From: Maniola hyperantus
Lineage: Eukaryota; Arthropoda; Insecta; Lepidoptera; Nymphalidae
Assembly (NCBI RefSeq): GCF_902806685.2
Contig: NC_048546.1
Location: 11,860,534 to 11,924,533, forward strand
Direction: 5' to 3'
Length of the DNA stretch: 64,000 bases
The position numbers were made by a program, and so were the translations under genes. The notes below the pieces were generated by a model. It saw nothing but the letters and a program-made list of their open reading frames with translations, made no database searches and was not told the origin of the DNA. Shown one piece after another: positions 36,101 through 41,939 of this stretch; position 1 is the stretch's first letter; every line of letters starts with the position of its first letter.

Positions 36101-39100
36101 ATTTTAATTTTGGAGTGGGAGGGTCTTTTATCCCTTTTTCGCAAAACGAAAATTTGTATGAAACCGCACGAAGCTACTATGGCATTAGTAAGGTGTGACG
36201 TCAAAATGCTATATCGCTATCTCTGTCTAATCAGAAATGTTTAAATGCTTTTAACTTTTTTGTTATTTGATCGATTTAATTTGATTTTCATTTATTTTAT
36301 CATATCATAACGTCATTATTTTTATCCTAGTTTATAATAAAGTAATAAAAAATTGGAGTCAAATACCCTATAGTATATTCCAGGCATACATCATCATCAA
36401 CCGATAGACATCCACTGCTACCACCTTTATAGGACTCTGCTCTTGTAGGATTTTCCACACGCCACGGTCTTACGCCGCCTGAATCCAGCGGCTCCCTGCG
36501 ACTCGCCTGATGTCCGTCCATCTGTCCATCTAGTGGGGGGGTCTTCCAACGTTGCGCTTTCCGGTGTGAGGTCGCCATTCCAGCACCTTGGGATCCCAAC
36601 GTTGGATGTCTACGTCATACTAGCTATCTGCGTGCCAAATTTCAGCCTGATCCGTCCAGTCGTTTGAGTTGTACGGTGACAGATCAGTCAGTCAGATTTA
36701 CCTTTTGTAATATAATATATATAGATTTACTTTTATGTTATAATATTTTTAATGTACAGGAAAAAGAAGCGCAAGACAAAATGGAGGAAGACGCAAAGGG
36801 GCTAGAGAAGATGGCGTCCAAGGAAGTTCTCCTTCAAGAGAAGATGCAGGAGTCACTCGACAAGATCGCAGCGCTGGGCACCCTGCCCAACGCTCCTGAT
36901 CTGCATACCAAGTATCAGAAGCTGTCACTCAAACAGGTCAATATATATGTTACTAGTTGACCCGCCCGGCTTCGCTCGGGTGTTTATTGAATTATAAAAT
37001 TCGTTACCTATATAATTTTAACTGAAATTAACATTTTTCGATTGCTTATTTGCTAATATTACCTTGTTTATACATTTTTAGATTTTTTCTCGCTTGGTGT
37101 AAAATACCGTATTACTTTGGTTTCAGCTGTTCAAAGAGCTTGAGAAGGCCAACCAGCACCTCAAAAAGTACAACCATGTCAACAAAAAGGCCTTGGACCA
37201 GTTCATAAGCTTCTCGGAACAAAAGGAGAAACTATACAAGAGGAAAGAAGAACTAGATATTGGGTATGTTTCTTACTTTTTGAAGTAAAACTTCTTTAAA
37301 AACTTCAAGGTCGCGTCACCGACATGCTAATGTTAATATCGGGAGTGTCTATAGATGGCAAATAAAAATTAGTGTTAGTAATTTAAATTTACAAATTACG
37401 ACTACAAATTAATTTGAATAAAAAACCTGTTGCGTGACCGGTGGCGCCACCATGGTGTCCTAGTAAGATATTGGCCCCGATTCTCTAGTCTCTCTCTAAA
37501 CTAAATTTAGAGTATCTGCATCCTTTTCTTTTTACTAATGCTAAAAAAGGAACGGAACATGACTCACATTTAAAGACTCTAAATTTTAGTGCACAATACA
37601 AATTTAAACAGTAGGTTCGCGAGTGCGTGCTAAAATCACGGGTTTTACCATCTAAAAATTAAAATGTAGAAATGTCAAACTGCTTCTGTCCTTTCCATAT
37701 TACAATAGTAAGAAGAGGGTGCGAATACTCTAAAATTACTTGTTACTGTTCTGTCTTATGCTAAACTAAATTTACGAGTATCTGCATCTTTTTCTTTTTA
37801 ATATTGCTAAAACTGCTACATGAATTTCACACTTAAAGACTAAATTTTATTGCACGCTACAAAATTAAACAATAGTGTCACAACTGGCAGCTAAAGTCAC
37901 GAGGTTTGACAGCTCTAAATTAAATTTATAACTGATAAACTGTGTCTATCCTTTTCATATTACATAGGGGATGTGAATACTCTAAAATCTAGGTGTGCTA
38001 AGAATCAGTACCACTGACCTTAGTTTTTGCTTCTTCTGTTTTTTAATTCGTTTTTTTTTGTCCCTATTTATGATACGTCTTTGATTAGCTCGAATTCTTC
38101 TATATTGTTCAAAATATTCGTGTAAACTAGTTCCTTAGCAACATTAGCGTACATGTAATCAAAGTGGTTGAACTTTTCTATGTTATAAGAGTCGTAAACA
38201 TTCGGCAGCTTAGCAAACAACTGTTTAACATCGTTCAAATCCGACAACCAATCATTTGTACTATAAAACAGTATCACTGGAACTGTCGCGTTGGTGAGTT
38301 CATAATCAGGTGGTGAGTTGACTCCATATTTAATCAAATTTTCACTTGGGCCATAATCGAAACGACAGAATCTTTCAGATTTAAACATCTGTCCATAATG
38401 TATAAATTGTAGTATAGACGAACCGCTTGGTATATGCGCATAAATAACAGGCAATAATTTCGCATCTATAAACTTGTAGTCATTCCCGATAATCCATTGT
38501 AATATATTGTCGCAACCGATCGGCAGAAATTTGCAAAATAATTTCGGAATGCTGTTAAAGACCTCTACATTTGACGAATAAGTGTTGGAATTTGCTGTCA
38601 GGTATCCAAATATTTCATAAGCGGGCGTAAAAAGTTTAAAAATAGGGCTTTTCGCGTTACTTATCCAAGCAATAGGTGCTAAAGCGAACATCATATTCAC
38701 TTTAAAGTTATATTCAGGTTTAAGAGCCAGCATTGCAAAGAAAGCTGTCGTGCCTTGGGAATGTCCGATATAATATAATTTTTCGTTGGCCGTTGTGCTT
38801 AAAACATAGTCGATCATCGCTGGCAAGTCGTAAAGACCAATTTCTTCCCAGGAAAACTTCCAGAATTGTGAACTTTTGCTGTCCAAAGTTGTATGCGAAA
38901 AGGAATATTTATTGCCTCTTGCGTTACCCATCCAAACGTCAAATCCTTTGTCCGCAAGAACGTATGCCAAAGCATTGTTAGGCCCTTGTAATAACCAACT
39001 GTCTGAGGAATCTAAAATTCCATGCATTAGGAATATGACAGTATTATTTTTAGTTGACTTTTTGCTTGGTATTCTATGTAGACATAATATATAACCGTCT

Positions 39101-41368
39101 TCAGATATAACTTTATGCTCTTCTATATTATATCCATATTTCTTCGTTAGTTGAGTTATATTTAATAATGCATCATCAAAATTAAAATCTATATCATTAT
39201 TCTGATTTAAATTCACTGCGCCTTTAAAATTATTGTAGTTTGAGTTTTTCTCATTAATTAATCCGTTACATACTATTGGTGTAACAACTAAATATAAAAT
39301 TACGATGAAAAATGATTGTACCGTATACATTTCTTATTATTTTTGTCCAAATAAGTGTGTTGGACGTTTGTTCAGGTTTTTATACTTCGTATATCGCTAC
39401 AGTCGTTAAGATATCGAAGTAGCGCATATTGCGAGTCACTTTGTTCGGAATAATCACCTGTCTTTCGTGAACTTGACATATTAGCCTACTCAAGTAATTG
39501 TTGTATGTTGTACAGTACGCGCCCGAAAGTTTAAAAGGAGATAGCAGATTTGTAGAGAACTGTCTCTGTCGTTGAGACCGACAAAACCGACACAACGTCA
39601 TCAATTTGTATCATATTTTTTGAGGTCTAGAGTGTCAACATGACGCGGGTTACAATCTATAGGGGTGCATCTGCATTTTAGACTGTAGCTACAAAGCCTT
39701 AGTTTTGAGGAGGATCAGACAACGAAATAACTTGGGTGTTGATTACGATGGGTAAAAATTTCCGTGGAAACTCTTCAAACTAAACAATTCGTTATAGCGG
39801 CGCTTCTAGTATTTTGGCCATTTTAGTTGCTCAAGTTATGGCAAAATGGTTAGAACTGTGTCTCATTCAACAGTGGCGAGAAGATTCGAGAGCTGATCGA
39901 GACCCTGGAGCACAGGAAGCTGGAAGCCATCCAGTTCACGTTCAAGCAGGTCAGCAAGAACTTCACGGAGGTTTTCAAGAAGCTGGTGCCCCAGGGCCGC
40001 GGCAGCCTCATCATGAAGGTCGCGCCCGATGAGCAGGATCCCAACCCTGATGTGAGAACTGAACTACCTAATATTTCACTAGTGATTTTGTCCTGATAGA
40101 TTTGAAGACCTAGCTCGCGATTTCGTCCTCGTGGATTTGACGACTTACCTCACAACTTTGTCCTCGTGGATTTGAGGAGCTAGCTCCAGCTCCAGCTAGC
40201 TCCATTTAACACATTTGCCGACATAGCTCCATTTGACGACAGATCGCGACTTCGTCTTCGTAGTCTTAGCGATCTAGCGCAACATTTGGTCCCCGTGCAT
40301 TAGACGACCCTGCTCGCGACTTCGTCCTGTTGACTTTGTCGTGTATTTGACGGCCTAGTTCGCAATTCCGTCCTCATGGATTTGACGACCTAGCTCGCGA
40401 CTTCGTCCTCGTCGATTTGACGACATAGTTCGCGACTTAGTCCTCGTGGATTTGAGAACATAGATTGCGAATTCGTCCTGGATTACATGACCTAGATCGT
40501 GACTGTCGTGGATTTCACGATTGCGACTTTGACGACCTAGTTCGAAATTATCTCGTGGATCGACACCCGGCCAAATATTACATCATACTTATCCCACTTC
40601 TGACACCATAATATGCGCCAAGGTTTCTGTAACTATTAATTAATAATAATGACGTAATGTATTTCAGCGTGTGAACGCAGACCCATTCACGGGCGTGGGT
40701 ATCAAGGTGTCGTTCACGGGCGGCGACGGCGACATGCGCGAGATGAACCAGCTCTCCGGCGGACAGAAGTCGCTGGTGGCGCTGGCCCTCATCTTCGCCA
40801 TACAGAAGTGCGATCCGGCGCCCTTCTACCTGTTTGACGAGATTGACCAGGTGATTGCACACATTACACTGAACTCGCGACAGGCGTAAATCTCGCGATC
40901 ATTGCTGTCAAACGTCACACGTAACAGCGGCTACAGACAGACAGACAGCAATAACCACAAAGCAAAATAAGAAGAGAGACAGCAATCGAGCTCTAGTTCA
41001 CCCTCTATCGGACAATCTATGAACTGTCGCGTTGCTGTCGCTACTGCAACGTTACTTATGCGAGGCGACCAACATTGTTTTGTTGCCGTCTCTTTCTCGT
41101 TACACCACAGTGTATCAATCTATCTGCATATTTTCAACATTACGTGTGTTGACAGGCGCTCGACGCGCAGCACCGCAAGGCGATCGCGAACATGATCCAC
41201 GAGCTGTCGTCGTCCGCGCAGTTCATCACCACCACGTTCCGGCCGGAGCTGCTGGAGCACGCGCACAAGTTCTACGGCGTCAAGTTCCGCAACAAGGTGT
41301 CGCACGTCGACTGCGTCACGCAGGACGAGGCGCGCGACTTCGTAGAGGATAGCGTCACTCACGCATAA
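15115..41368 (+). CDS. SMC3: Structural maintenance of chromosomes protein 3 (cohesin subunit), complete, 23 exons
   Basis: SMC3 pairs with SMC1 to form the cohesin ring that holds sister chromatids together and shapes loops in the nucleus. Coding exons: 15115-15129, 15273-15387, 15947-16086, 19468-19626, 20894-21019, 22720-22887, 23789-23880, 24439-24592, 28685-28914, 29310-29519, 30050-30149, 30643-30789, 31749-31907, 32282-32440, 32723-32934, 33402-33564, 34959-35122, 35630-35837, 36760-36936, 37127-37263, 39874-40051, 40668-40850, 41156-41368. They sum to 3609 bases (1202 residues; human SMC3 has 1217) with all phases consistent. The N-terminus MHIKQVIIQGF and Walker A GRNGSGKS (residues 32-39) are followed by the K105-K106 pair that Eco1/ESCO acetylates in known SMC3. 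Coiled-coil arms flank a hinge at about 500-670. The ATPase signature LSGGQ (1100-1104) and Walker B YLFDEID (1125-1131) close the head. Intron 17 is GC-AG; all others are GT-AG. Introns are filled with transposons, a tRNA and a nested lipase gene. Confidence 0.97.
16386..16885. repeat. GGTTCCGTA-family repeat
   Basis: AACTGGCCAAGTGCGTGGCAG and GTAGGGTTCCGTAGTC at one end, and AAGGGTTCC with CTACGGAACCCTAAAAAG at the other, define a roughly 500-base copy in SMC3 intron 3. Confidence 0.6.
17833..18055 (+). mobile_element. Lep1-like non-autonomous Helitron, complete
   Basis: It starts CCATACTAATATTATAAATG, has a (GTCT)5 microsatellite at 17864-17884, CGATTTTGACGAAATTTGG, CCCGGAAAATCAAAGAGTTCC and GACGAAGTCGCGGGCATC, and ends CATCTAAT. 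It lies in SMC3 intron 3. Confidence 0.7.
18559..18642 (-). tRNA. tRNA-Leu (anticodon TAA)
   Basis: On the minus strand an 84-base type II tRNA is read: acceptor start GGCAGGT, A box TGGCCGAGTGG, anticodon stem-loop CCAGATTTAAGCTCTGG with TAA at 18606-18608, long variable arm TTCCCGAGAGGGAG, and B box GGTTCGAACCC. The acceptor stem has one mismatch (G2 against A), because the 3' strand reads ACCTGAC instead of ACCTGCC. It decodes UUA leucine codons. It sits antisense inside SMC3 intron 3. A run of T follows on the template side, as expected for RNA polymerase III termination. It is not part of the SINE families in this window, whose tRNA heads differ. Confidence 0.85.
19208..19391. mobile_element. 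MITE with 20-base perfect terminal inverted repeats
   Basis: AACCCGTCGGAAATATCTGA at 19208-19227 and its exact reverse complement at 19372-19391 bound a 184-base non-coding element in SMC3 intron 3. The flanking ACTAGTAC / ACAGCTATT does not show an obvious target duplication. Confidence 0.75.
19649..20243 (+). mobile_element. Two tandem CTGACTGATC-family repeats, the second split by a SINE
   Basis: Copy one (19649-19858) runs from AAAAGGAAAAGGTGACTGAC to GCATAAGCTAGTC. Copy two starts again with the same words at 19867, is interrupted after GATTTTTGAAAATT at 20000, and resumes at about 20183 with CAACCCCTAAGGGG to end at GCATAAGCTAGT (20243). The interruption is the SINE at 20002-20182. All lie in SMC3 intron 4. 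Confidence 0.75.
20002..20182 (+). mobile_element. tRNA-Phe-like SINE (family 2)
   Basis: The head GAGCCTCGATAGCTCAACCGG, then GGACTGAAAACCGAAAGGTC with a GAA anticodon position and GGTTCAAACCCC (B box), is tRNA-Phe-like. The body ends with TGGCTAATATTCT and a poly-A tail at 20167-20181. Other copies: 21929-22110 (plus), 46860-47033 and 48595-48772 (minus). Its insertion split a Helitron-like repeat. Confidence 0.75.
20453..20765 (+). mobile_element. tRNA-derived SINE (family 1) with 12-base target duplication
   Basis: The head TAGCCTAGTGGTTAGGACGT has A-box and GGTTCGATCCC B-box motifs of RNA polymerase III. The body has AACATCGTGAGGAAACCTGC, GTTCTCAAAGGTGTGTGAAG and GGCCAGCGTGGT, and it ends in a (GAT)n tail. 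AGGTATGAAATA lies directly on both sides (20441-20452 and 20766-20777), a clear target-site duplication. It is in SMC3 intron 4. Confidence 0.85.
21058..21485. repeat. GGTTCCGTA-family repeat
   Basis: It starts TTTTAGGGTTCCGTACC and GGAACCCTTATAGGATC, and ends TGCAAAATGTCG, TACGGAACCCTC, GACTCGCACTTGGCC. It lies in SMC3 intron 5. The short open frames inside are repeat-derived. Confidence 0.65.
21570..21690 (+). mobile_element. SINE family 1, 3' part only
   Basis: TCCATAATGTTCTCAAAGGT through CTCATTCTGAGAGAAGG to a GATCATGATGATG tail matches the last third of the complete copy at 20453-20765. It lies in SMC3 intron 5. Confidence 0.65.
21822..22322 (+). mobile_element. SINE family 1 interrupted by SINE family 2
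   Basis: The tRNA-like head (GCATAGTGGTTAGGACG to CGGAGTTATGTGC) ends at 21921. A complete family-2 SINE with a 17-base poly-A occupies 21929-22110, and the family-1 body resumes with TTAAATATCACTTGC and runs to a GATGATGATGATGAT tail. The order of insertion is therefore family 1 first, family 2 second. It lies in SMC3 intron 5. Confidence 0.8.
22969..23625. mobile_element. Nested inverted-repeat elements in SMC3 intron 6
   Basis: Outer arms (GAGGCCACACGATGCGTT at 22969 and AACGAATCGTGTGGCTTC near 23603) enclose inner arms. The inner arms are GGCAGTGGTCCGACCGCC at 23080 and GGCGGTCGGACCACTGCC at 23466. GGCGCCGCAC-type GC-rich motifs lie just inside both outer arms. It looks like one MITE inside another. 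The open frames across it are repeat-derived. Confidence 0.65.
24688..24909 (-). mobile_element. Lep1-like Helitron, complete
   Basis: On the minus strand it starts CCATACTAATATTATAAATG with CGAAAGTGTCTGTCTGTCTG and ends at GCGGGCATCC. It lies in SMC3 intron 8. Confidence 0.7.
24950..25091 (+). mobile_element. 5' part of a third tRNA-derived SINE, split by the Jockey element
   Basis: CTCCCTAGCGCAGTGGTAAGC (A box) and CCGGGTTCGATTCC (B box) form a tRNA-like head, followed by GGTCTGGTCTGGTGGGAGGC and GGCTAGTTACCACCCT. The body resumes at 28473 after the retrotransposon. An independent copy of the body lies at 60890-61060. Confidence 0.75.
25094..25651 (+). CDS. Retrotransposon ORF1 (gag-like zinc-knuckle protein), 5'-truncated
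   Basis: The frame enters at the truncated 5' end of the element and stops with TAA at 25649. Near its start are CX2CX4HX4C knuckles: CKRCQQYGHTQNNC, then CVKCAGAHKTTEC, then CALCLGDHPANYKGC. These are three CCHC-type modules like those of Jockey-clade ORF1 RNA-binding proteins. The C-terminal part is charged and glutamine-rich, with a heptad-like stretch (LEKLEHLLIKQAEKLDIL) that may be coiled coil. The N-terminal half of a normal ORF1 is missing because of 5' truncation, so there is no natural start codon. It overlaps the open frame of ORF2 by about 16 bases. Confidence 0.85.
   Translation: MCTTVPQCKRCQQYGHTQNNCMRPYRCVKCAGAHKTTECTKKDRNTPAKCALCLGDHPANYKGCNVYLEIKNRKFNKKSNQTNMYNRPNQPKATNMQTEGPWEKDDPASQKYTDCKPEQPEHKNRSERPKSTRKTYAQAAANKDTTNLEKLEHLLIKQAEKLDILIGQMSTLMGLLTTVINKLAN
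25717..28332 (+). CDS. Retrotransposon ORF2: endonuclease and reverse transcriptase (Jockey clade)
   Basis: ORF2 nicks target DNA and copies the element's RNA at the nick. The first in-frame ATG is at 25717. The frame is open back to 25636 and the upstream codons read ALRIAAWNINDLSG, which is the usual endonuclease start, so translation may begin by reinitiation over the ORF1 stop. Endonuclease motifs include LISESHLT (about residue 11), GGDWNAKN (Asp113) and SDDHSPI (His189). Reverse-transcriptase blocks follow: SYRPISLLPVISKLFEKLL, HQFGFRQGHST, FLDVQQAFDRVWH, GVPQGSVLGPILY and FADDTA with the catalytic Asp647-Asp648. The 871 residues have no internal stop. The length is close to that of Jockey ORF2 proteins (about 900). 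It could be functional, though the lost 5' promoter argues against mobility of this copy. Confidence 0.93.
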   Translation: MININKVDIMLISESHLTDATAFSLQEFCVYVTNHPDGTSHGGTAILVRKNIKHNLAPSFRTEYIQATTICVHDKIGIFNVTAVYCPPKHKIDEATFTKFIKSLGPRFLAGGDWNAKNECWGSRLTLTRGRELKNAMDKNNTKVLSTGEPTYFPADPNRRPDLLDFFLYKGFTEHYLMIESCYDTSDDHSPIIATISTTIIDKNPKRHLYNKRTDWYAFSEFITEHINLNVSLKTEGEIEIATINFTNLVQKACWLSTPQETAKELAFQNVPFLTKEKVMEKRRLRRIWQTQRRAKDKSLLNKAIHDLKAYLREVEDETLQNRLENMSPTGNNEHSLWKAIKSTTGPQVQSHPLKLDDNTWAKTDSHKAEVYAQFLDTIFTPNTRDETYNNENEIDDYLNSDLQLSLPIKCFTPAEVSRAIKHLENRKAPGFDLITGEVLKQLPKKAIVFLTTLFNCILRTSYFPQVWKVSHIIMIPKPGKDPFIVSSYRPISLLPVISKLFEKLLLCRMKAIITKEALIPDHQFGFRQGHSTVEQIHRVVNKVRQSLEKKEYCSAAFLDVQQAFDRVWHKGLLYKVKINFPHNIYTLLKSYLQDRIFQVVVGDNCSQFYDIKAGVPQGSVLGPILYTLYTADLPETPSILTATFADDTAALSSHPNPKVASQRLQGHLDNIDKWMRKWRIKASASKSTHVTFALRPEDCPQVKLGNETLPHGNVAKYLGMHLDRRQTWQAHIKKKREELRIRTRSLMWLLGRHSRLSLNNKILIYKSFLKPVWTYGLELWGTASNSNIEILQRYQNSVFRTILNAPWFTKTTEIHEYLGMPTIKEEININAKKHKARLEVHANSLAVSLTTCSRVSRLKRVTVEELSSTH
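28473..28670 (+). mobile_element. 3' part of the SINE split by the Jockey element
   Basis: AGTTACCACCCTACCGGCAA through CGATTTAGCGTTCCGG, GCCGTGTAGAAACC and CTTCCAGGTTAGCCC matches the body of the independent copy at 60890-61060. It lies directly upstream of the SMC3 exon 9 acceptor (28685). Confidence 0.7.
28920..29235. repeat. (CA)-rich degenerate tract in SMC3 intron 9
   Basis: Repeats of CACACGCACCACA and ACACACGACACATGCAC fill the intron immediately after the exon 9 donor. Open frames through it on both strands are low-complexity artefacts. Confidence 0.85.
29800..29985. repeat. (TG)-rich tract in SMC3 intron 10, with a small hairpin
   Basis: GTGTGTGTGTGTGTCTGTG and GCGTGCGCGTGCGTG runs are followed by a 14-base perfect hairpin: ACACTCAGGAGTCA at 29871-29884 and its complement at 29893-29906. 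It is complementary in composition to the CA tract of the preceding intron. Confidence 0.85.
30215..30600. repeat. GGTTCCGTA-family repeat in SMC3 intron 11
   Basis: CGTCCGCTCGTCCGTCTGTC, AGAATCATGAAATTTGGCAGG, TATCAAGTGG, CATGCAAAATGTC and TACGGAACC...TCTGACTCGCACTTGG follow the family order. The first terminus is degraded. Confidence 0.55.
30815..30970 (+). pseudogene. Damaged tandem copy of SMC3 exon 12
   Basis: From CATCCTCAACGG (30815) to GTTGAGGTGACTATGATT (about 30970) the sequence repeats 30645-30800. It carries part of exon 12 and about 12 bases of the following intron. It differs by a 5-base deletion after GCCACGC, an extra GC before ATTTATACAG, and only a few substitutions. It lacks a splice acceptor (GACTAGATAACATCC precedes it) and the indels break the frame, so it cannot replace exon 12. 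The extra GC gives CCGCATTTATAC, which with one more T would read A-F-Y-T as in vertebrate SMC3. The two copies may thus be partial versions of one original, or an assembly duplicate. Confidence 0.85.
30971..31275 (-). mobile_element. SINE family 1 (minus strand) in SMC3 intron 12
   Basis: The plus strand shows the reversed order: ATCATCATGATCATC tail, CTCACAGTGAGAAGGG, GTTTCCTCACGATGTTTTCC, then GGGATCGAACCCCCGACC (B box) and CGGACGTCCTAACCAC. It begins directly after the exon 12 tandem copy. Confidence 0.75.
31432..31505. repeat. Three 24-base tandem units
   Basis: TTATGTCACATTCGCATTCGC recurs three times with small changes in SMC3 intron 12. Confidence 0.7.
31545..31700 (+). mobile_element. 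Retrotransposon 3'-end fragment
   Basis: TTTTTCCCACGCACATGCAA, CCCTTCGACGGTGTTCC, GAGGTGGACCAACAATCCTG and AAGCCGGCAACGCATTGGCGG form the tail of a non-LTR element that is also found reversed at 58825-58965. It ends just before SMC3 exon 13. Confidence 0.5.
31955..32170 (+). mobile_element. 5'-truncated non-LTR retrotransposon 3' end in SMC3 intron 13
   Basis: GTTCTGGAATGGCGACTTCG, CGGAAAGCCCAGTC, TACGAGTCGCAGGGAGCCGC and GGCGGCGCAAGACTGGCGTG, then TCCCTACAATAGACTATGTCC and a GATGATGAA tail. It is the same family as 6650-6800 and 36395-36600. Confidence 0.55.
32970..33332. mobile_element. TIR MITE of the AACGCTAGCAAAAAC family in SMC3 intron 15
   Basis: GCGTAACCAGAACGCTGGCA at the left and TAGGGTTCTGGTTACACC at the right are inverted ends. 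The core has AGGTCAACGAGCGTTGCGTA and GTCGTAGGCGGGGCATTGAC, as in 44037-44437. Confidence 0.65.
33565..34958. other. SMC3 intron 16: no recognised gene
   Basis: TAATAAACATGGA near 33865 and TCCATGTTTATTA near 34677 hint at the arms of a decayed element. No supported coding segment was found. Open frames on the minus strand at its left end run through exon 16 and are shadows of SMC3. Confidence 0.4.
35257..35470 (-). mobile_element. CTGACTGATC-family Helitron-like repeat in SMC3 intron 17
   Basis: The plus strand starts AGCTTATGCTTGCGACTTCG and TCCGCGTGGGCTACACAAAT, and ends GCTGTGCGTTGATAGATCAG and TCAGTCAGTC, the reverse of 4997-5195. Confidence 0.7.
36011..36348. mobile_element. MITE with 38-base terminal inverted repeats in SMC3 intron 18
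   Basis: TATTACTTTATTATAAACTA... at 36011-36048 and its complement at 36311-36348 (one mismatch in 38) enclose about 260 non-coding bases. Outer GGGTATTTT / AAATACCC words flank it. Confidence 0.75.
36395..36725 (-). mobile_element. Retrotransposon 3' end joined to a Helitron-like fragment
   Basis: 36395-36600 is, on the minus strand, the LEWR..GRP..DDI.R tail family (GGTGCTGGAATGGCGACCTC). It is abutted by a CTGACTGATC-family fragment at 36600-36725 (ACGTCATACTAGCTATCTGC to GATCAGTCAGTCAG). Confidence 0.5.
37480..37990. repeat. Tandem pair of an AT-rich interspersed repeat
   Basis: The block CTAAATTTAGAGTATCTGCA...TTTCTTTTTACTAATGCT... is followed about 270 bases later by a second, poorer copy (CTAAATTTACGAGTATCTGC). 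An inverted relative lies at 55200-55445 and a fragment at 44480-44585. It sits in SMC3 intron 20 just downstream of the lipase gene. Confidence 0.55.
38068..39330 (-). CDS. Acid lipase (lysosomal/gastric lipase family), single exon, nested in SMC3 intron 20
   Basis: The protein is an AB-hydrolase that cleaves fatty acids from triglycerides or sterol esters, secreted or lysosomal. The 420-residue frame is intact. Residues 1-22 are a hydrophobic signal peptide. Residues 60-90 (LTKKYGYNIEEHKVISEDGY) are the typical N-terminal lipase region. LMHGILDSSDSW (101-112) carries the oxyanion-hole HG, and DVWMGNARGN (131-140) is the family hallmark. GHSQG (189-193) has the nucleophile Ser191. The triad is completed by Asp360 (STNDWLSD) and His389 (FNHFDYMY). 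The length matches insect lipase 1/3-like proteins (about 400). It lies antisense in SMC3 intron 20 (37264-39873), has no introns and has its own TATA box, so it may be an old retrogene or a compact member of the expanded lepidopteran lipase set. The exact substrate cannot be told. Confidence 0.95.
   Translation of the reverse strand: MYTVQSFFIVILYLVVTPIVCNGLINEKNSNYNNFKGAVNLNQNNDIDFNFDDALLNITQLTKKYGYNIEEHKVISEDGYILCLHRIPSKKSTKNNTVIFLMHGILDSSDSWLLQGPNNALAYVLADKGFDVWMGNARGNKYSFSHTTLDSKSSQFWKFSWEEIGLYDLPAMIDYVLSTTANEKLYYIGHSQGTTAFFAMLALKPEYNFKVNMMFALAPIAWISNAKSPIFKLFTPAYEIFGYLTANSNTYSSNVEVFNSIPKLFCKFLPIGCDNILQWIIGNDYKFIDAKLLPVIYAHIPSGSSILQFIHYGQMFKSERFCRFDYGPSENLIKYGVNSPPDYELTNATVPVILFYSTNDWLSDLNDVKQLFAKLPNVYDSYNIEKFNHFDYMYANVAKELVYTNILNNIEEFELIKDVS
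39377..39384 (-). promoter_or_regulatory. TATA box of the lipase gene
   Basis: On the minus strand GTATAAAAAC lies 47-54 bases upstream of the lipase ATG. This predicts a start site near 39354 and a 5' UTR of about 24 bases. Spacing and sequence fit a standard arthropod TATA promoter. Confidence 0.6.
39500..39620. repeat. Half copy of the GTAATGTACATC fold-back MITE
   Basis: CAGTACGCGCCCGAAAGTTT, AGGAGATAGCAGATTTGTAG and GTCTCTGTCGTTGAGACCGA match one side of the complete elements at 42626-42812 and 45324-45503. It lies upstream of the lipase promoter. Confidence 0.5.
40060..40565. repeat. Degenerate about-38-base minisatellite in SMC3 intron 21
   Basis: A unit like GACCTAGCTCGCGACTTCGT plus CCTCGTGGATTTGAC recurs about twelve times with heavy drift. 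The word GCGACTTCGTCC...GTGGATTT is the 3' end of the Lep1-like repeats, so the array probably grew from a Helitron end. Confidence 0.7.
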
Positions 41369-41497
41369 TGGATGACACACGTATGATGATGACGAAATAT
41401 TATATTTACCTACTTCTTTCCTGTGTTGATTTGCGCCGTACGCATGTGTTTTTGTCTAAATATTGACAAGAGTATAGGACACTAATACACATATAAG

Positions 41498-41801
41498 CAG
41501 TGATAGCCTAGTGGTTAGGACGTCCGCCTTCTAATCGGAGGTCGGGGGTTCGATCCCGGGCACGCACCTCTAACTTTTCAGAGTTAAGTGCGTTTTAATT
41601 AATTAAATATCACTTTAACGGTGAAGGAAAACATCGTGAGGAGACCTGCATGCCTGAGAGTTCTCCATAATGTTCTCAAAGGTGTGTGAAGTCTACCAAT
41701 CCGCACATGGCCAGCGTGGTAGACTATGGCCAAAACCCTTCTCACTTTGAGAGATGACCCGCGCTCTGTAGTGAGCCGGTGATGGGTTGATCATGATGAT
41801 G
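41498..41801 (+). mobile_element. SINE family 1 in the SMC3 3' UTR
   Basis: The complete element goes from AGTGATAGCCTAGTGGTTAG to a GATCATGATGATG tail. Flanking DNA is duplicated beyond a normal target site: TGTGTTTTTGTCTAAATATT (from 41446) is repeated as TGTGTTTTTGTATAAATATT (from 41800). It lies between the SMC3 stop codon and the likely poly-A signal. Confidence 0.8.
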
Positions 41802-41933
41802 TGTTTTTGTATAAATATTGACATAAGAATATTGGACACTAACGATTAAATTTTTAATGTATTTTCAGAATAATTATAAGTTTATTTCCATTTTCTATGA
41901 CTCTTGGTATACTTGATTAATTACTATGTAATG

Positions 41934-41939
41934 AATAAA
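41934..41939 (+). terminator. Likely SMC3 poly-A signal
   Basis: AATAAA lies 566 bases after the stop codon, followed by an AT-rich stretch. It is the first canonical signal I see downstream of the SMC3 stop. Confidence 0.5.

Noticed and set aside
40851..41155. Possible alternative C-terminus of SMC3 reading through the exon 22 donor
   Set aside because: The read-through frame ends after about 12 codons (VIAHITLNSRQA) and would delete the conserved end of the ATPase head. The exon 23 junction is canonical.
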